Below, in pieces: positions 25,059 through 33,902 of a stretch of DNA of 64,000 bases (its first letter is position 1; each line of letters opens with the position of its first letter). The translations under genes and the position numbers were made by a program. Below the pieces are notes generated by a model. The model did not search any database. It worked only from the letters and a program-made list of their open reading frames with translations, and had not been told where the DNA came from. The stretch comes from Opitutaceae bacterium (GTDB lineage Bacteria > Verrucomicrobiota > Verrucomicrobiia > Opitutales > Opitutaceae): the NCBI GenBank assembly GCA_041395105.1, contig JAWLBB010000012.1, forward strand, positions 30,928 to 94,927, written 5' to 3'.

Positions 25059-25784
25059 ATGTGCGGGCGTTACACACTGATCACCCCGGAGAAGATCCTG
25101 GCGGAACGATTCGTTCTCGATCAGGTGCCTTCGTGGAGCCCCCGCTACAATCTCGGCCCGACCCAGGAGGGACTCATTGTCCGGCGCGAATCCACCGCAT
25201 CCGGTCGCACGGCCACCCGGCTTCGCTGGGGGCTGATCCCACACTGGACCCACCGCGGTTCCCAACCTTCGATCCTGATCAATGCCCGCAGCGAAACCGC
25301 GGCCGACAAGCCCGCTTTTCGCGATCCGTTCCGGCACCGTCGTTGCCTCGTTCTGGCCGACGGCTTCATCGAGTGGTCGCGGCGCTCCGGCGAGAAAATG
25401 CCCTATCACTTTTCCATGAACGATGGCCGGCCGTTCGCCATGGCCGGTCTCTGGGATCGATGGCAGCCGGATCGCGACGCGGCTCCGGTCGAGACCTACG
25501 CCATCCTGACGACCTCGGCCAACGCCGTCGTGGAACCTTTTCACGACCGCATGCCGGCCATCCTCGACGGTGAAGCGTGCGAGGCCTGGCTCGACCCCTA
25601 CCTGGTGGCGCCCACCCCGCTCACCCGGCTCCTCCACCCCTTCGCCAGCAGCGAGATCAGGGGCCGTCCGATCAACCCACGGGTCAACAGCATCCGACAC
25701 GACGACCCGTCCTGCCTCGAGGCCCCACCGCCCCCGCCGAGACCCACCCGACCACCGGCCGCACAACTCGATCTCGGAATCTGA
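25059..25784 (+). CDS. SRAP (HMCES/YedK-like) abasic-site DNA-protein crosslink protein
   Basis: A 241-aa protein beginning MCGRYTLI. After loss of Met the Cys2 nucleophile links to abasic sites in single-stranded DNA; the other active-site residues known from E. coli YedK are in place: Asn75 (LINARSET), Glu105 (GFIEW) and His162 (EPFHDRMPAIL). The start follows from Cys2 and a GGAG 13 nt upstream. The C-terminus carries a Pro-rich tail (APPPPPRPTRPPAAQ) beyond the domain, which is longer than usual. It acts in protecting replication from abasic sites. No SOS-type box was recognised upstream. Confidence 0.92.
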   Translation: MCGRYTLITPEKILAERFVLDQVPSWSPRYNLGPTQEGLIVRRESTASGRTATRLRWGLIPHWTHRGSQPSILINARSETAADKPAFRDPFRHRRCLVLADGFIEWSRRSGEKMPYHFSMNDGRPFAMAGLWDRWQPDRDAAPVETYAILTTSANAVVEPFHDRMPAILDGEACEAWLDPYLVAPTPLTRLLHPFASSEIRGRPINPRVNSIRHDDPSCLEAPPPPPRPTRPPAAQLDLGI

Positions 25785-25850
25785 GCAATCCCGGGCTGCG
25801 TCCAGGCCACGGCGTGGGTCGAACCACAGGGCCGGTCACGAAACGCGGTC

Positions 25851-26489
25851 TCAGGCTTCGTCGCTCTCTGCTTTGAGGGACGCTTCCTTGCTGCCGAGTT
25901 CCTCGGCCCACTGCTCCAGCTCGATCTCGCGCTCCTGCTGAGCCTGGAGTTTCTCGAAAAGCTTGTTTTCACTCGCCTCGAGGAATTCCTCCCGGTCCTT
26001 CAGGGCCGCCTTGGCCGCCATCAGCGATTTTTCCTGTTCCTCCAAAGTGACTTTGAGCGCCGTGAGCGCTTCATCGGAAGTTCCGCCCCCGGAAACACCC
26101 TGCCCACCGCCTGACTGACTGACCTGCTTGCGCGCCTCAAAGAGGGCTTCCGCCTCCCAGAGTTCGCGTTCACGCTCGGCCATTTTCGACTCGGCATCCG
26201 CCAGAAGTCGCTCGCGATCGACTAGACGCGATTCCATTTCGCGCAGATTGTGTTCCCTCTGGGCAAGAGTCGCGGGATGGGCCGAGGCGGCCGGGCCATG
26301 CACTTCGACCTGGGCCGGCGCCCGGCTCAATCCGACCGTCCGCTTGGACCGCAATGCCAGAACCGCCTCACCCGGGCCGTTGCGGCGCATTCGGGTGGAC
26401 TCGAAATCACTGGTCCTCCGGCTCCAGAGCGATTTGGTGATCTGCTCTCGGGTGCCGGCAAACGCCTGTGGTGCTTGGGAAGAGATCAT
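25851..26489 (-). CDS. Coiled-coil protein of unknown function in the ParA module
   Basis: A 212-aa protein. The N-terminal part (1-75) is basic and low in order; from about 75 the sequence becomes a long charged coiled coil (LAQREHNLREMESRLVDRER; then EEQEKSLMAAKAALKDREEF), broken by a Gly-rich link (SQSGGGQGVSGGGTS, about 125-140). No catalytic motif is present. It starts 49 bp after the gene at 26539-27537, probably in the same transcript with the ParA-like gene further upstream. A structural or scaffold role at a cell site marked by ParA would fit but is inference. Confidence 0.7.
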   Translation of the reverse strand: MISSQAPQAFAGTREQITKSLWSRRTSDFESTRMRRNGPGEAVLALRSKRTVGLSRAPAQVEVHGPAASAHPATLAQREHNLREMESRLVDRERLLADAESKMAERERELWEAEALFEARKQVSQSGGGQGVSGGGTSDEALTALKVTLEEQEKSLMAAKAALKDREEFLEASENKLFEKLQAQQEREIELEQWAEELGSKEASLKAESDEA

Positions 26490-26538
26490 CCTCTTTCCTT
26501 AATCGGCAGGTCCTTCGATGAGATGAGAGACAAACGGA

Positions 26539-27537
26539 TCAACTCCTGACCGATGGACCCCGCCGGAAGATGCGACGCAGCCAACCGCCCTTTTCTCCGA
26601 CCTCGGAAACCGCGGAGCCGCTCTTGCCGTAAAGCTGGGTCAGGATGCCGCGGGTGCCCGCCTCCAGCACGGGATCGTTGAGCACCATGAGCGTCCGGTC
26701 GAGGGAAATTCCCTTGGCCAGCTGATCCCGGATTTCGGACTCTTCGCCGTTGAACCACATCAGTCGTTCCATGACGGCGTCGCGGACCTTGGCGTCGTAT
26801 TCGGCGATCTGCTGCCGCACCGCGCGACCGGCTTCCACCTTTTGCTCGGCGTTCAGGACCGCGCCGTAACGCTGGCAAAGCGAGTAGCAGAACGGCTCCG
26901 GCAGGTGCCGGATGAGCAACGCGGTCGCCTCGATGAGGTGGAGCCCTTTGGAGCCGGGGCGAAACGGAATGAAACGGGCTATCCCGGTCTCATCCACGTT
27001 GGCGAGGGAATTGATGAAATCGCGGAAGTCACCACCGATGACGATCTGCTGGGCCATCTTCTGGGCAAAGCTGGCCAGTTGCTCGAGAGTCGTCAGTTCC
27101 TCGCGCTTGCAGAGATCCGCCGTTTCAGGACTGAGATGAGCCAGCGAGAGCGGAAAGTTCGGCGGGATGCCGAGTTTTTCCATTGTCTTGAGGATCTCAT
27201 TGTCGAGAGCCTCGGCCTCTTCGGTCTGGATGACCATGTCGCCGAAGGGATCATCGAAGGCCAGGGTCTGCCGGAGGACTTCCACCAACTGCCCCAGCAA
27301 TTCCGGACGTACGGCGAAGGCCGGATGCGCACAGAGCGCATCGAAAGAAAGATGGGTGTACTTGGACGGGGTTTCCATATCGCCCTCGATCGGCCACGTT
27401 CCGAGACCCATATCCTCGGAGAGGCTGCCCAGGCTGGTCTCAGCCATGATTGAATTCTGAAAACCCAAACGGATCCGATTCCATTCTGACTCGGTCACCG
27501 CTTCCCGACTCGTGTTCTCCACATTATGCATGGTCAT
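26539..27537 (-). CDS. Conserved-looking protein of unknown function in the ParA module
   Basis: A 332-aa protein, mostly alpha-helical by composition, with no signal peptide or TM segment. Notable runs: DPFGDMVIQTEEAEALDNEILKTM, then PFRPGSKGLHLIEATALLIR and LPEPFCYSLCQRYGAVLNAEQ. The C-terminus is basic (GGWLRRIFRRGPSVRS) and could touch membrane or nucleic acid. I do not recognise the family. It follows the ParA-like gene by 139 bp and precedes the coiled-coil gene by 49 bp, all on the minus strand. The start at 27537 is the first of two close ATGs. Confidence 0.65.
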   Translation of the reverse strand: MTMHNVENTSREAVTESEWNRIRLGFQNSIMAETSLGSLSEDMGLGTWPIEGDMETPSKYTHLSFDALCAHPAFAVRPELLGQLVEVLRQTLAFDDPFGDMVIQTEEAEALDNEILKTMEKLGIPPNFPLSLAHLSPETADLCKREELTTLEQLASFAQKMAQQIVIGGDFRDFINSLANVDETGIARFIPFRPGSKGLHLIEATALLIRHLPEPFCYSLCQRYGAVLNAEQKVEAGRAVRQQIAEYDAKVRDAVMERLMWFNGEESEIRDQLAKGISLDRTLMVLNDPVLEAGTRGILTQLYGKSGSAVSEVGEKGGWLRRIFRRGPSVRS

Positions 27538-27676
27538 TTTCTATCGTCCCCTTGGGGTATTTCTGGAGCGCACAATGCGGTATTTATTCAGGAATTTGTG
27601 CGGAGGACCGCATCGCAGGAAAGGACTGAAAGCAGGGGGGTACAAGCGGACCCCCCGCACCACCACCCCCCGGGCC

Positions 27677-28567
27677 CTACATCATCGGGCCGGTATGCTG
27701 GATGAGCTCGTTGGCCAGCTTCGTGTAGTCGCTCTGCACGGTGTCCGTTTCACTGCCGTCCTGCCCCAGCAGGATGACCGGCAACCCCAGGGTGACGGCA
27801 CGGCGCACCACCGTCGCATCCCGCACCGAGGAATTGAACATCTTGGCGTGCGGCGCCACCCGTCGCTGGTTTTTGAACTGATTCATCCGAAGCTGCATCC
27901 GCATCTTCGGCACGTCGATGTCCAGCCCGGGTTTGATGGCGTTGAATACAATCCCGCTGACCTGGGCCAGCGGCCCCATTCCGGCCCGGCGGAAACCCGC
28001 GGACAATTGATGGAATTTCTGCAGCTTCTCGACCAGAAGAGTGAACCCGATCAGGCTGAGCGCATCGGGGTTCGCCGGAACGATGACTTCGTTCGAATTG
28101 AAAATCCCGCACTGGCTGGCCCGCAGGATATTGGGCGGACAGTCGAAAAGGATGAAATCGTAATTCGACTCGATGTCGGCGAGTTGCTCCTGGAAAATCG
28201 TGAAGTGCGGCCGCTGGGGATCGCCCCGGTAATCGCTCTCCAGGTCCACCAGGTTGAAGGTGGTCGGCACCAGGTCCAATCCCGGGAGAAGCGCTTCGCC
28301 CGATTTGCCCTGGATGACGTCCTTGACCAGGCAATCCTTGATCTGCGCCGGCGAATCGAAGATCGAATAGATCGCGCCTTTGTTCGTCGTGTTGAGCTGG
28401 TTCCAGCGCTCCAGGCGGAATAGCCAGATGCTGGCATTGGACTGGGTATCCAGGTCGAAGAGAAGAACACGTTTGCCCGCTTTCGCCAGACACGCGGCCG
28501 TATTGACAATGAGCGATGTCTTTCCGACGCCACCCTTATAGTTGATGAAGCTTATTTTGCGTGCCAT
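27677..28567 (-). CDS. ParA/MinD-family ATPase
   Basis: A 296-aa protein starting MARKISFINYKGGVGKTSLI, a deviant Walker A with the signature Lys11 and the P-loop Lys16. Further ATPase motifs follow: LLFDLDTQSNASIWL (switch I/A') and FILFDCPPNIL (Walker B region). There is no N-terminal helix-turn-helix, and no ParB-like gene or clear parS in the window, so it is not an obvious chromosome-partition pair. Instead it heads a minus-strand set with two uncharacterised genes. Orphan ParA proteins often place cargo (chemoreceptor arrays, carboxysomes, cellulose or polar machinery); which cargo is unknown here. Confidence 0.85.
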   Translation of the reverse strand: MARKISFINYKGGVGKTSLIVNTAACLAKAGKRVLLFDLDTQSNASIWLFRLERWNQLNTTNKGAIYSIFDSPAQIKDCLVKDVIQGKSGEALLPGLDLVPTTFNLVDLESDYRGDPQRPHFTIFQEQLADIESNYDFILFDCPPNILRASQCGIFNSNEVIVPANPDALSLIGFTLLVEKLQKFHQLSAGFRRAGMGPLAQVSGIVFNAIKPGLDIDVPKMRMQLRMNQFKNQRRVAPHAKMFNSSVRDATVVRRAVTLGLPVILLGQDGSETDTVQSDYTKLANELIQHTGPMM

Positions 28568-28970
28568 CCGGTTACCAGAGCTGGTTGCGATTCATCACCT
28601 GAATCGGCAGAAAACCTGTCCGACTGACCTCGAAAGTCCAGACCGGGGAATCAGAATCGCACCCGTCCTCACGGACATTCGATGGGACCCGCACGAGTGC
28701 CCGCCCGGTGGTTCTCGATATCAATTTCAGCAGGATCATTCGGATAGTTCAGGAGGGTTTTAGGCGCGATTACCTAAAAACGACTGGATGCTGACAAAGT
28801 TTAGGTATGCTGGTTAACGAATTCCACAGTAATTCTACGGAAGCCGTTTCCCCCGGTTCCGGGCCCCCATGCCACAGTCGAACGGACCCCGGACCGGTCG
28901 GCGAGACGATTCTTTCCGGAAGATTGCCCTGAACCGGAAAATGCAGAGACTGCCGACTCCCCGATCGATC
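28568..28970. other. Divergent intergenic region between the parA-like gene and fdhD
   Basis: No gene seen. It holds a 22-bp inverted repeat at 28758-28779 and an extra half site (TTTAGG) at 28799-28804, see the separate entry. The start of fdhD may lie as early as 28869. Confidence 0.5.
28758..28779. promoter_or_regulatory. Operator-like inverted repeat TTTTAGG-N8-CCTAAAA
   Basis: Perfect 7-bp arms, 8-bp spacer; a third TTTAGG half site follows 20 bp downstream. It lies about 190 bp upstream of the parA-like start and 192-213 bp before the chosen fdhD start, so it could serve either gene. Confidence 0.45.
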
Positions 28971-29804
28971 ATGAAGACTCCCTCCGACACCGTTCTCAAA
29001 CCGTCGACCGGAATCACGGTATCCCGACTGACTTCGTCCAACCCGCCCGAAACGCGGATGGACCAGGTGGCCACGGAGGAACCTCTCGAGATCCGCATCG
29101 AAGGGAAAAGCCTTGCCGTCCTCATGCGCACCCCCGGATCGGACCGGGAACTGGCCGCCGGATTTCTCTGCTCCGAAGGACTGGTCAGCTCGCCCGACGC
29201 CATTCGCGATATCACTCGCTGCGCTCCCGACTCGGGCGAACCCTCACCCGACGCCATTCATGTCCACCTGGACCCCGAGGTCCGCTTCGACTGGGATCGT
29301 GTCCAGCGACACACCTTTGCCTCATCCAGCTGCGGCCTCTGCGGGAAGGCCACCATTGAGTCCGTTCGGCAGACTTTCCCGCCCATCCACAGTCACCTGG
29401 CCGTGTCACGCTCGGTCCTCAACAGCCTGCCCGCCCACCTCCGACGGAATCAGGCAACCTTTGAACAGACCGGTGGGCTCCATGCCGCCGGGCTCTTTGA
29501 TTCCAATGGCGCTCTCCGCGCTCTCTTCGAGGATGTCGGCCGACACAATGCCGTTGACAAACTGATCGGCTCACTCTTCCTGCGTCGCGAATTGCCCCTC
29601 GGGGACGCCATCCTTCTTCTGAGTGGCCGGGTCTCCTTCGAGGTCATGCAGAAGGCGCTCTCCGCAGGCATTCCCCTGGTCGCCGCCATCTCGGCACCGA
29701 CCTCTCTCGCCATCGCCTTTGCCGAAGCATCCGGTCAGACGCTCGTCGGATTTCTCCGGGACGACCGGATGAACGTCTACACCCGCCCAGAGCGAATCCG
29801 CTAG
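28971..29804 (+). CDS. fdhD: Formate dehydrogenase accessory sulfurtransferase FdhD
   Basis: A 277-aa protein from the ATG at 28971; earlier in-frame starts (28941, 28869) would add a weakly conserved stretch. The FdhD Cys-x-x-Cys pair is present in SSCGLCGKATIE, followed by GGLHAAGLFD, FEDVGRHNAVDKLIG and the end FLRDDRMNVYT. FdhD passes sulfur from a cysteine desulfurase to the molybdenum cofactor of formate dehydrogenase. No formate dehydrogenase or molybdenum genes are nearby, so its client must be elsewhere. It is convergent with ychJ, with only 4 bp between stop codons. Confidence 0.9.
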   Translation: MKTPSDTVLKPSTGITVSRLTSSNPPETRMDQVATEEPLEIRIEGKSLAVLMRTPGSDRELAAGFLCSEGLVSSPDAIRDITRCAPDSGEPSPDAIHVHLDPEVRFDWDRVQRHTFASSSCGLCGKATIESVRQTFPPIHSHLAVSRSVLNSLPAHLRRNQATFEQTGGLHAAGLFDSNGALRALFEDVGRHNAVDKLIGSLFLRRELPLGDAILLLSGRVSFEVMQKALSAGIPLVAAISAPTSLAIAFAEASGQTLVGFLRDDRMNVYTRPERIR

Positions 29805-29808
29805 TCCT

Positions 29809-30303
29809 TCAGACGCCACAGCACTTCTTGTATTTGCGGCCGCTTCCGCAGGGGCAGAGGTCGTTCCGGCCGATCTTGGGTGCCTCCCGGCGAACGGTGT
29901 GCCCCTTGACCGGCACAAACCCGTCATAGAACCATCGCCCGTCGACCTTGGCAAACAGGGCCCGTTCATGATGGGCATGCTCCCCGCCTCCGGATTTCTC
30001 GCGGAATCGGGCTACAAATTCCACCTCCCCGACCTCATCGTCCGCCCCGCCCGCTTCGGTCCGCACGATCTCCAGACCCAGCCAGTCGGAGTTGTCCGCC
30101 CAACGCCCGGTCTCCTCCTCGGAAAAATCCGCCCTCTGGCTCTCGGTCAAGGATTGACCCAAGAAGGGAATCCGGGCCTTCACATAGGCCGAATAGCGGG
30201 CCCGCATGAGTGCTTCGGCTGACGCCGCCGGCTGGCCTTCGTCAATCAGGGGCCGACAGCAGGTCTCATACGACTTTCCGGATCCACAGGGACATTCTTC
30301 CAT
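29809..30303 (-). CDS. ychJ: YchJ-like protein with two SEC-C motifs
   Basis: A 164-aa protein with a SEC-C zinc motif at each end: CPCGSGKSYETCC (residues 4-16) and LCPCGSGRKYKKCC near the C-terminus. Between them is the NTF2-like YchJ middle domain (LMRARYSAYVKARI...FVARF...WFYDG). Short CPCGSG motifs bind zinc and may recruit SecB or nucleic acid; the family function is unknown. Both motifs are intact. Confidence 0.88.
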   Translation of the reverse strand: MEECPCGSGKSYETCCRPLIDEGQPAASAEALMRARYSAYVKARIPFLGQSLTESQRADFSEEETGRWADNSDWLGLEIVRTEAGGADDEVGEVEFVARFREKSGGGEHAHHERALFAKVDGRWFYDGFVPVKGHTVRREAPKIGRNDLCPCGSGRKYKKCCGV

Positions 30304-30362
30304 CCCTCCGTGTCTAGAAGCTGAAGCCGCCGTGGCAACAAGAGACTGTCCGGAAGGCCCCG

Positions 30363-30402
30363 AAACAAAAGACCGCCGGGCTCTCCTCAGGGCTCGGCGG
30401 TC
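30363..30402 (-). terminator. Rho-independent terminator
   Basis: Stem 30371-30382 with 30391-30402 (GACCGCCG paired to CGGCGGTC, extended with G-T pairs), followed on the minus strand by TTTTGTTTCG. It is placed to end the minus-strand TonB-lipoprotein transcript (stop at 30557). A second weak stem (CCGATTAACT...TTAATTCGG) lies between, near 30425-30462. Confidence 0.7.
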
Positions 30403-30556
30403 TGCTTTGGTTTGGTTTCCGGCACCGAATTAACGGGCAGATGCCCCAGTTAATCGGACGGAGCTCAACCCACTTGAGTGCCGATCCGAAATTGCCTCCC
30501 GGTCACCCCTGCCCCCAGCCCGCCGTATGCCGCAGTTGACGGATCCTGTGGGCACC

Positions 30557-31474
30557 CTATTGGGTCACGGGATTGAAGGTGATCGGCTGCTGCACCCGCC
30601 CCTCAACGGCCATCCCCTCCCGAATCCGCGGGATGAACTGCCAGTACTTGATCGCGGTCAGCGCCGGCATCTCCAGCCGGGTGTCAGTCGACTCAACCAC
30701 CCGTGCATCCCGCACCTGGCCCTCTGTCGTGACCGTAAAGGTCAGCAGGACCCGGCCGGCGATGGGATTGCCATCCTCGTCCTCCGGTCGGAGCGGAACC
30801 TGCCGGTAGATCGGCGTCACCTCGAACTCGGCCTTCTCGTAACCATCCGGGCCATCCACGTAGTAGGTGTCGAAGATCAGGTTCAGCCGGGCAAAAACCG
30901 AATTCGGAGGGGCCGGAACCGAGCCTTTTTCCGAAGCGAAGGTGACCGGATAAGCCACCTCAAGATCGATCGGCTTCCCTTCCACCAGAGCGGGCAGGAA
31001 CCGCCAGTCACGGGCCGCCGCGACAGCGTACTCGTTGAATTCGGGCACCGTCGACGCGCTGACCGTCGGATTGACCACCCGGCCGGACCGGTCGATGACA
31101 AATTGCAGGACCACCTGCCCCTCGATTCCCTCCATCCGCTTGGAGAAAGGATAGAAAGGGGCAAAGAAAACGAGCGGTTGCGGAGATTGAACAAGGACCT
31201 CGCGGCCTTCGTCCACATTGAGAGGAGTGATCTGGGAAACCCGCGACCCATCCGAAGCCACTGAATCGACACTCTCGACGTTCACAACCGGGCCGAAATC
31301 ATCCATCCCGGGCTCGGCTCCGGCCGGACCCGGATCAGACTCCGGCGCCTCGGTAGTCACCACCGCGTCGGCCGCCGCCGGGGCCTGCGCAGATGCCTCG
31401 ACATCGGTTTTTCGCGAGCAGCCGGCCGCCAGCACGAACAGCATCAGCAACCATGGAAGGAATCGTCGGTCCAT
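30557..31474 (-). CDS. TonB-family lipoprotein with two TonB C-terminal domains
   Basis: A 305-aa protein read from the ATG at 31474 (MDRRFLPWLL). A lipoprotein signal ends LAAGC at Cys19, followed by an Ala/Pro/acidic linker. Two TonB-C-like domains follow: about 95-180 (IEGQVVLQFVIDRSGRV, then ARDWRFLPAL) and 220-302 (IAGRVLLTFTVTTEGQVRDA, then AIKYWQFIP). Unlike TonB proper, the N-terminus has no transmembrane SHLS-type helix or long Pro-rich region; it is a lipid-anchored protein with duplicated energy-transducing domains, a form seen in Verrucomicrobiota-like genomes. Its exact role is not known. No ExbB/ExbD genes are adjacent. Confidence 0.8.
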   Translation of the reverse strand: MDRRFLPWLLMLFVLAAGCSRKTDVEASAQAPAAADAVVTTEAPESDPGPAGAEPGMDDFGPVVNVESVDSVASDGSRVSQITPLNVDEGREVLVQSPQPLVFFAPFYPFSKRMEGIEGQVVLQFVIDRSGRVVNPTVSASTVPEFNEYAVAAARDWRFLPALVEGKPIDLEVAYPVTFASEKGSVPAPPNSVFARLNLIFDTYYVDGPDGYEKAEFEVTPIYRQVPLRPEDEDGNPIAGRVLLTFTVTTEGQVRDARVVESTDTRLEMPALTAIKYWQFIPRIREGMAVEGRVQQPITFNPVTQ

Positions 31475-31500
31475 CGGGGAAAAGTGTCCTATGGAGGCCC

Positions 31501-31878
31501 TCAAGCCCTTTCGAGCAGCTCAACCTCGTAGCCGTCCGGATCCGTCACAAACGCCATCTTGCGCCCGGTCGGGAAGGTGGTGCGCCAGTCCGCCGGCCAG
31601 ATCTCATATCCCAGCTTCTCCAGTCGATCGCAGGTCGCGATGAGGTCGCTGTAACCGATCGCCGTGTGCATGAGATCTTCGGGCACTTTCGGTTTGTGAT
31701 CCGGTGAGTAACACAATTCGAGGGCGTGGGGATTGCCCGGCAGTTCGAGAAAGACCAGTTGATTGCCGGCCGGTGACTTGTCGTTGCGATGGGTCACCTT
31801 GAAGCCGAGCGGCTCGTAAAAGGCGACGGTCCGGTCGATATCGCCAACACGGATGCGGGTGTGCAGAAAAACAGGCAT
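31501..31878 (-). CDS. gloA: Glyoxalase I (lactoylglutathione lyase-like, VOC fold)
   Basis: A 125-aa protein starting MPVFLHTRIRVGDIDRTVAFY at the ATG at 31878. The beta-alpha-beta-beta-beta modules carry the expected metal ligands: His6, Glu in FLELPG, His in LMHTAIGYSDL and Glu in the final GYEVELLE. It converts the hemithioacetal of methylglyoxal and a thiol to the lactoyl thioester. It lies 26 bp upstream of the TonB-lipoprotein gene on the same strand. Confidence 0.85.
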   Translation of the reverse strand: MPVFLHTRIRVGDIDRTVAFYEPLGFKVTHRNDKSPAGNQLVFLELPGNPHALELCYSPDHKPKVPEDLMHTAIGYSDLIATCDRLEKLGYEIWPADWRTTFPTGRKMAFVTDPDGYEVELLERA

Positions 31879-32056
31879 GGTGAATCGATAACGCAATCCT
31901 TTCAGGGTTCCAGTAATTTCCGACTCTGATCCCGTCTTTCAGGGTTTGCCCCCATCCGGCCTCGGGCGCCGCCGGGGCACCAACCATCGCCAGCGGCGAA
32001 AAAGTGATTGCGTCCACGACTTGTCAGTCTTCCCTGCGGACCCTTACTATCTCACG

Positions 32057-33161
<1,105 letters not shown>

Positions 33162-33172
<11 letters not shown>

Positions 33173-33902
33173 CTCCATCGGATTTGATGCCGACGACACC
33201 CTCTGGCACAACGAGGTGATCTTCGAGGAGACTCACGACCGTTACTGTGAGCTGCTTTCCCGCTACCATGATGCCCGCACCGTTGAGACGACTCTCCACC
33301 GGACCGAGATGCGCAATCTCGAGCTTTTCGGCTACGGAATCAAGGGGTTCGCCCTCTCCTCGATAGAGACCGCCATCCGCCTGACCGATGGGAAGATCAG
33401 CGCGGAGGAGATACGCTCCATTCTCGACCTGGCCAAGGCGATGATGCGCCATCCGGTCGAGCTCCTCCCGGACGCCGCGACGACCGTGCGCCGACTGGCG
33501 CAGGACCACCATCTCATCCTCATCACCAAGGGTGATCTGCGCGATCAGCAGCGCAAGATCGCCAAATCGGGCCTCGCCGGCTACTTCACCCACACCGAAG
33601 TCGTTGCCGAGAAGGACCGGGAAACCTATGCGCGCATCCTCGAACGCGCCCGGGTCAGGCCGGAACGCTTCGTCATGGTCGGCAATTCGATCAAGTCGGA
33701 CATCCTGCCGGTCCTCGACCTGGGCGGGATCGGCGTTCACATCCCCTACCAGACGACCTGGGTGCACGAAAGGGCGGAAAGCCCGGAGAACCATGATCGG
33801 TTCTTCGAGCTCGCCTCAATGACCGGACTGCCGGAACTGGTATCGCGACTCAGCTCAGGACATACTGCCACTGGGCCTCGCGGGCCGAACGGGCGGCCTT
33901 GA
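33162..33902 (+). CDS. HAD-superfamily hydrolase
   Basis: A 246-aa protein starting MTIDSIGFDADDTLWHNEV. Motif I is DADDT (Asp9/Asp11), motif II is ITKGD in LILITKGDLRDQ (Thr), and motif III with the Lys/Asp segment is VAEKDRE then FVMVGNSIKSDILPVLDLG. Cap domain is helical (C1). Overlap with mtnA (11 nt) suggests a linked function; HAD phosphatases act in some salvage routes, but this one cannot be assigned to a step. Its 3' end overlaps the convergent actin-like gene by 53 bp. Confidence 0.85.
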
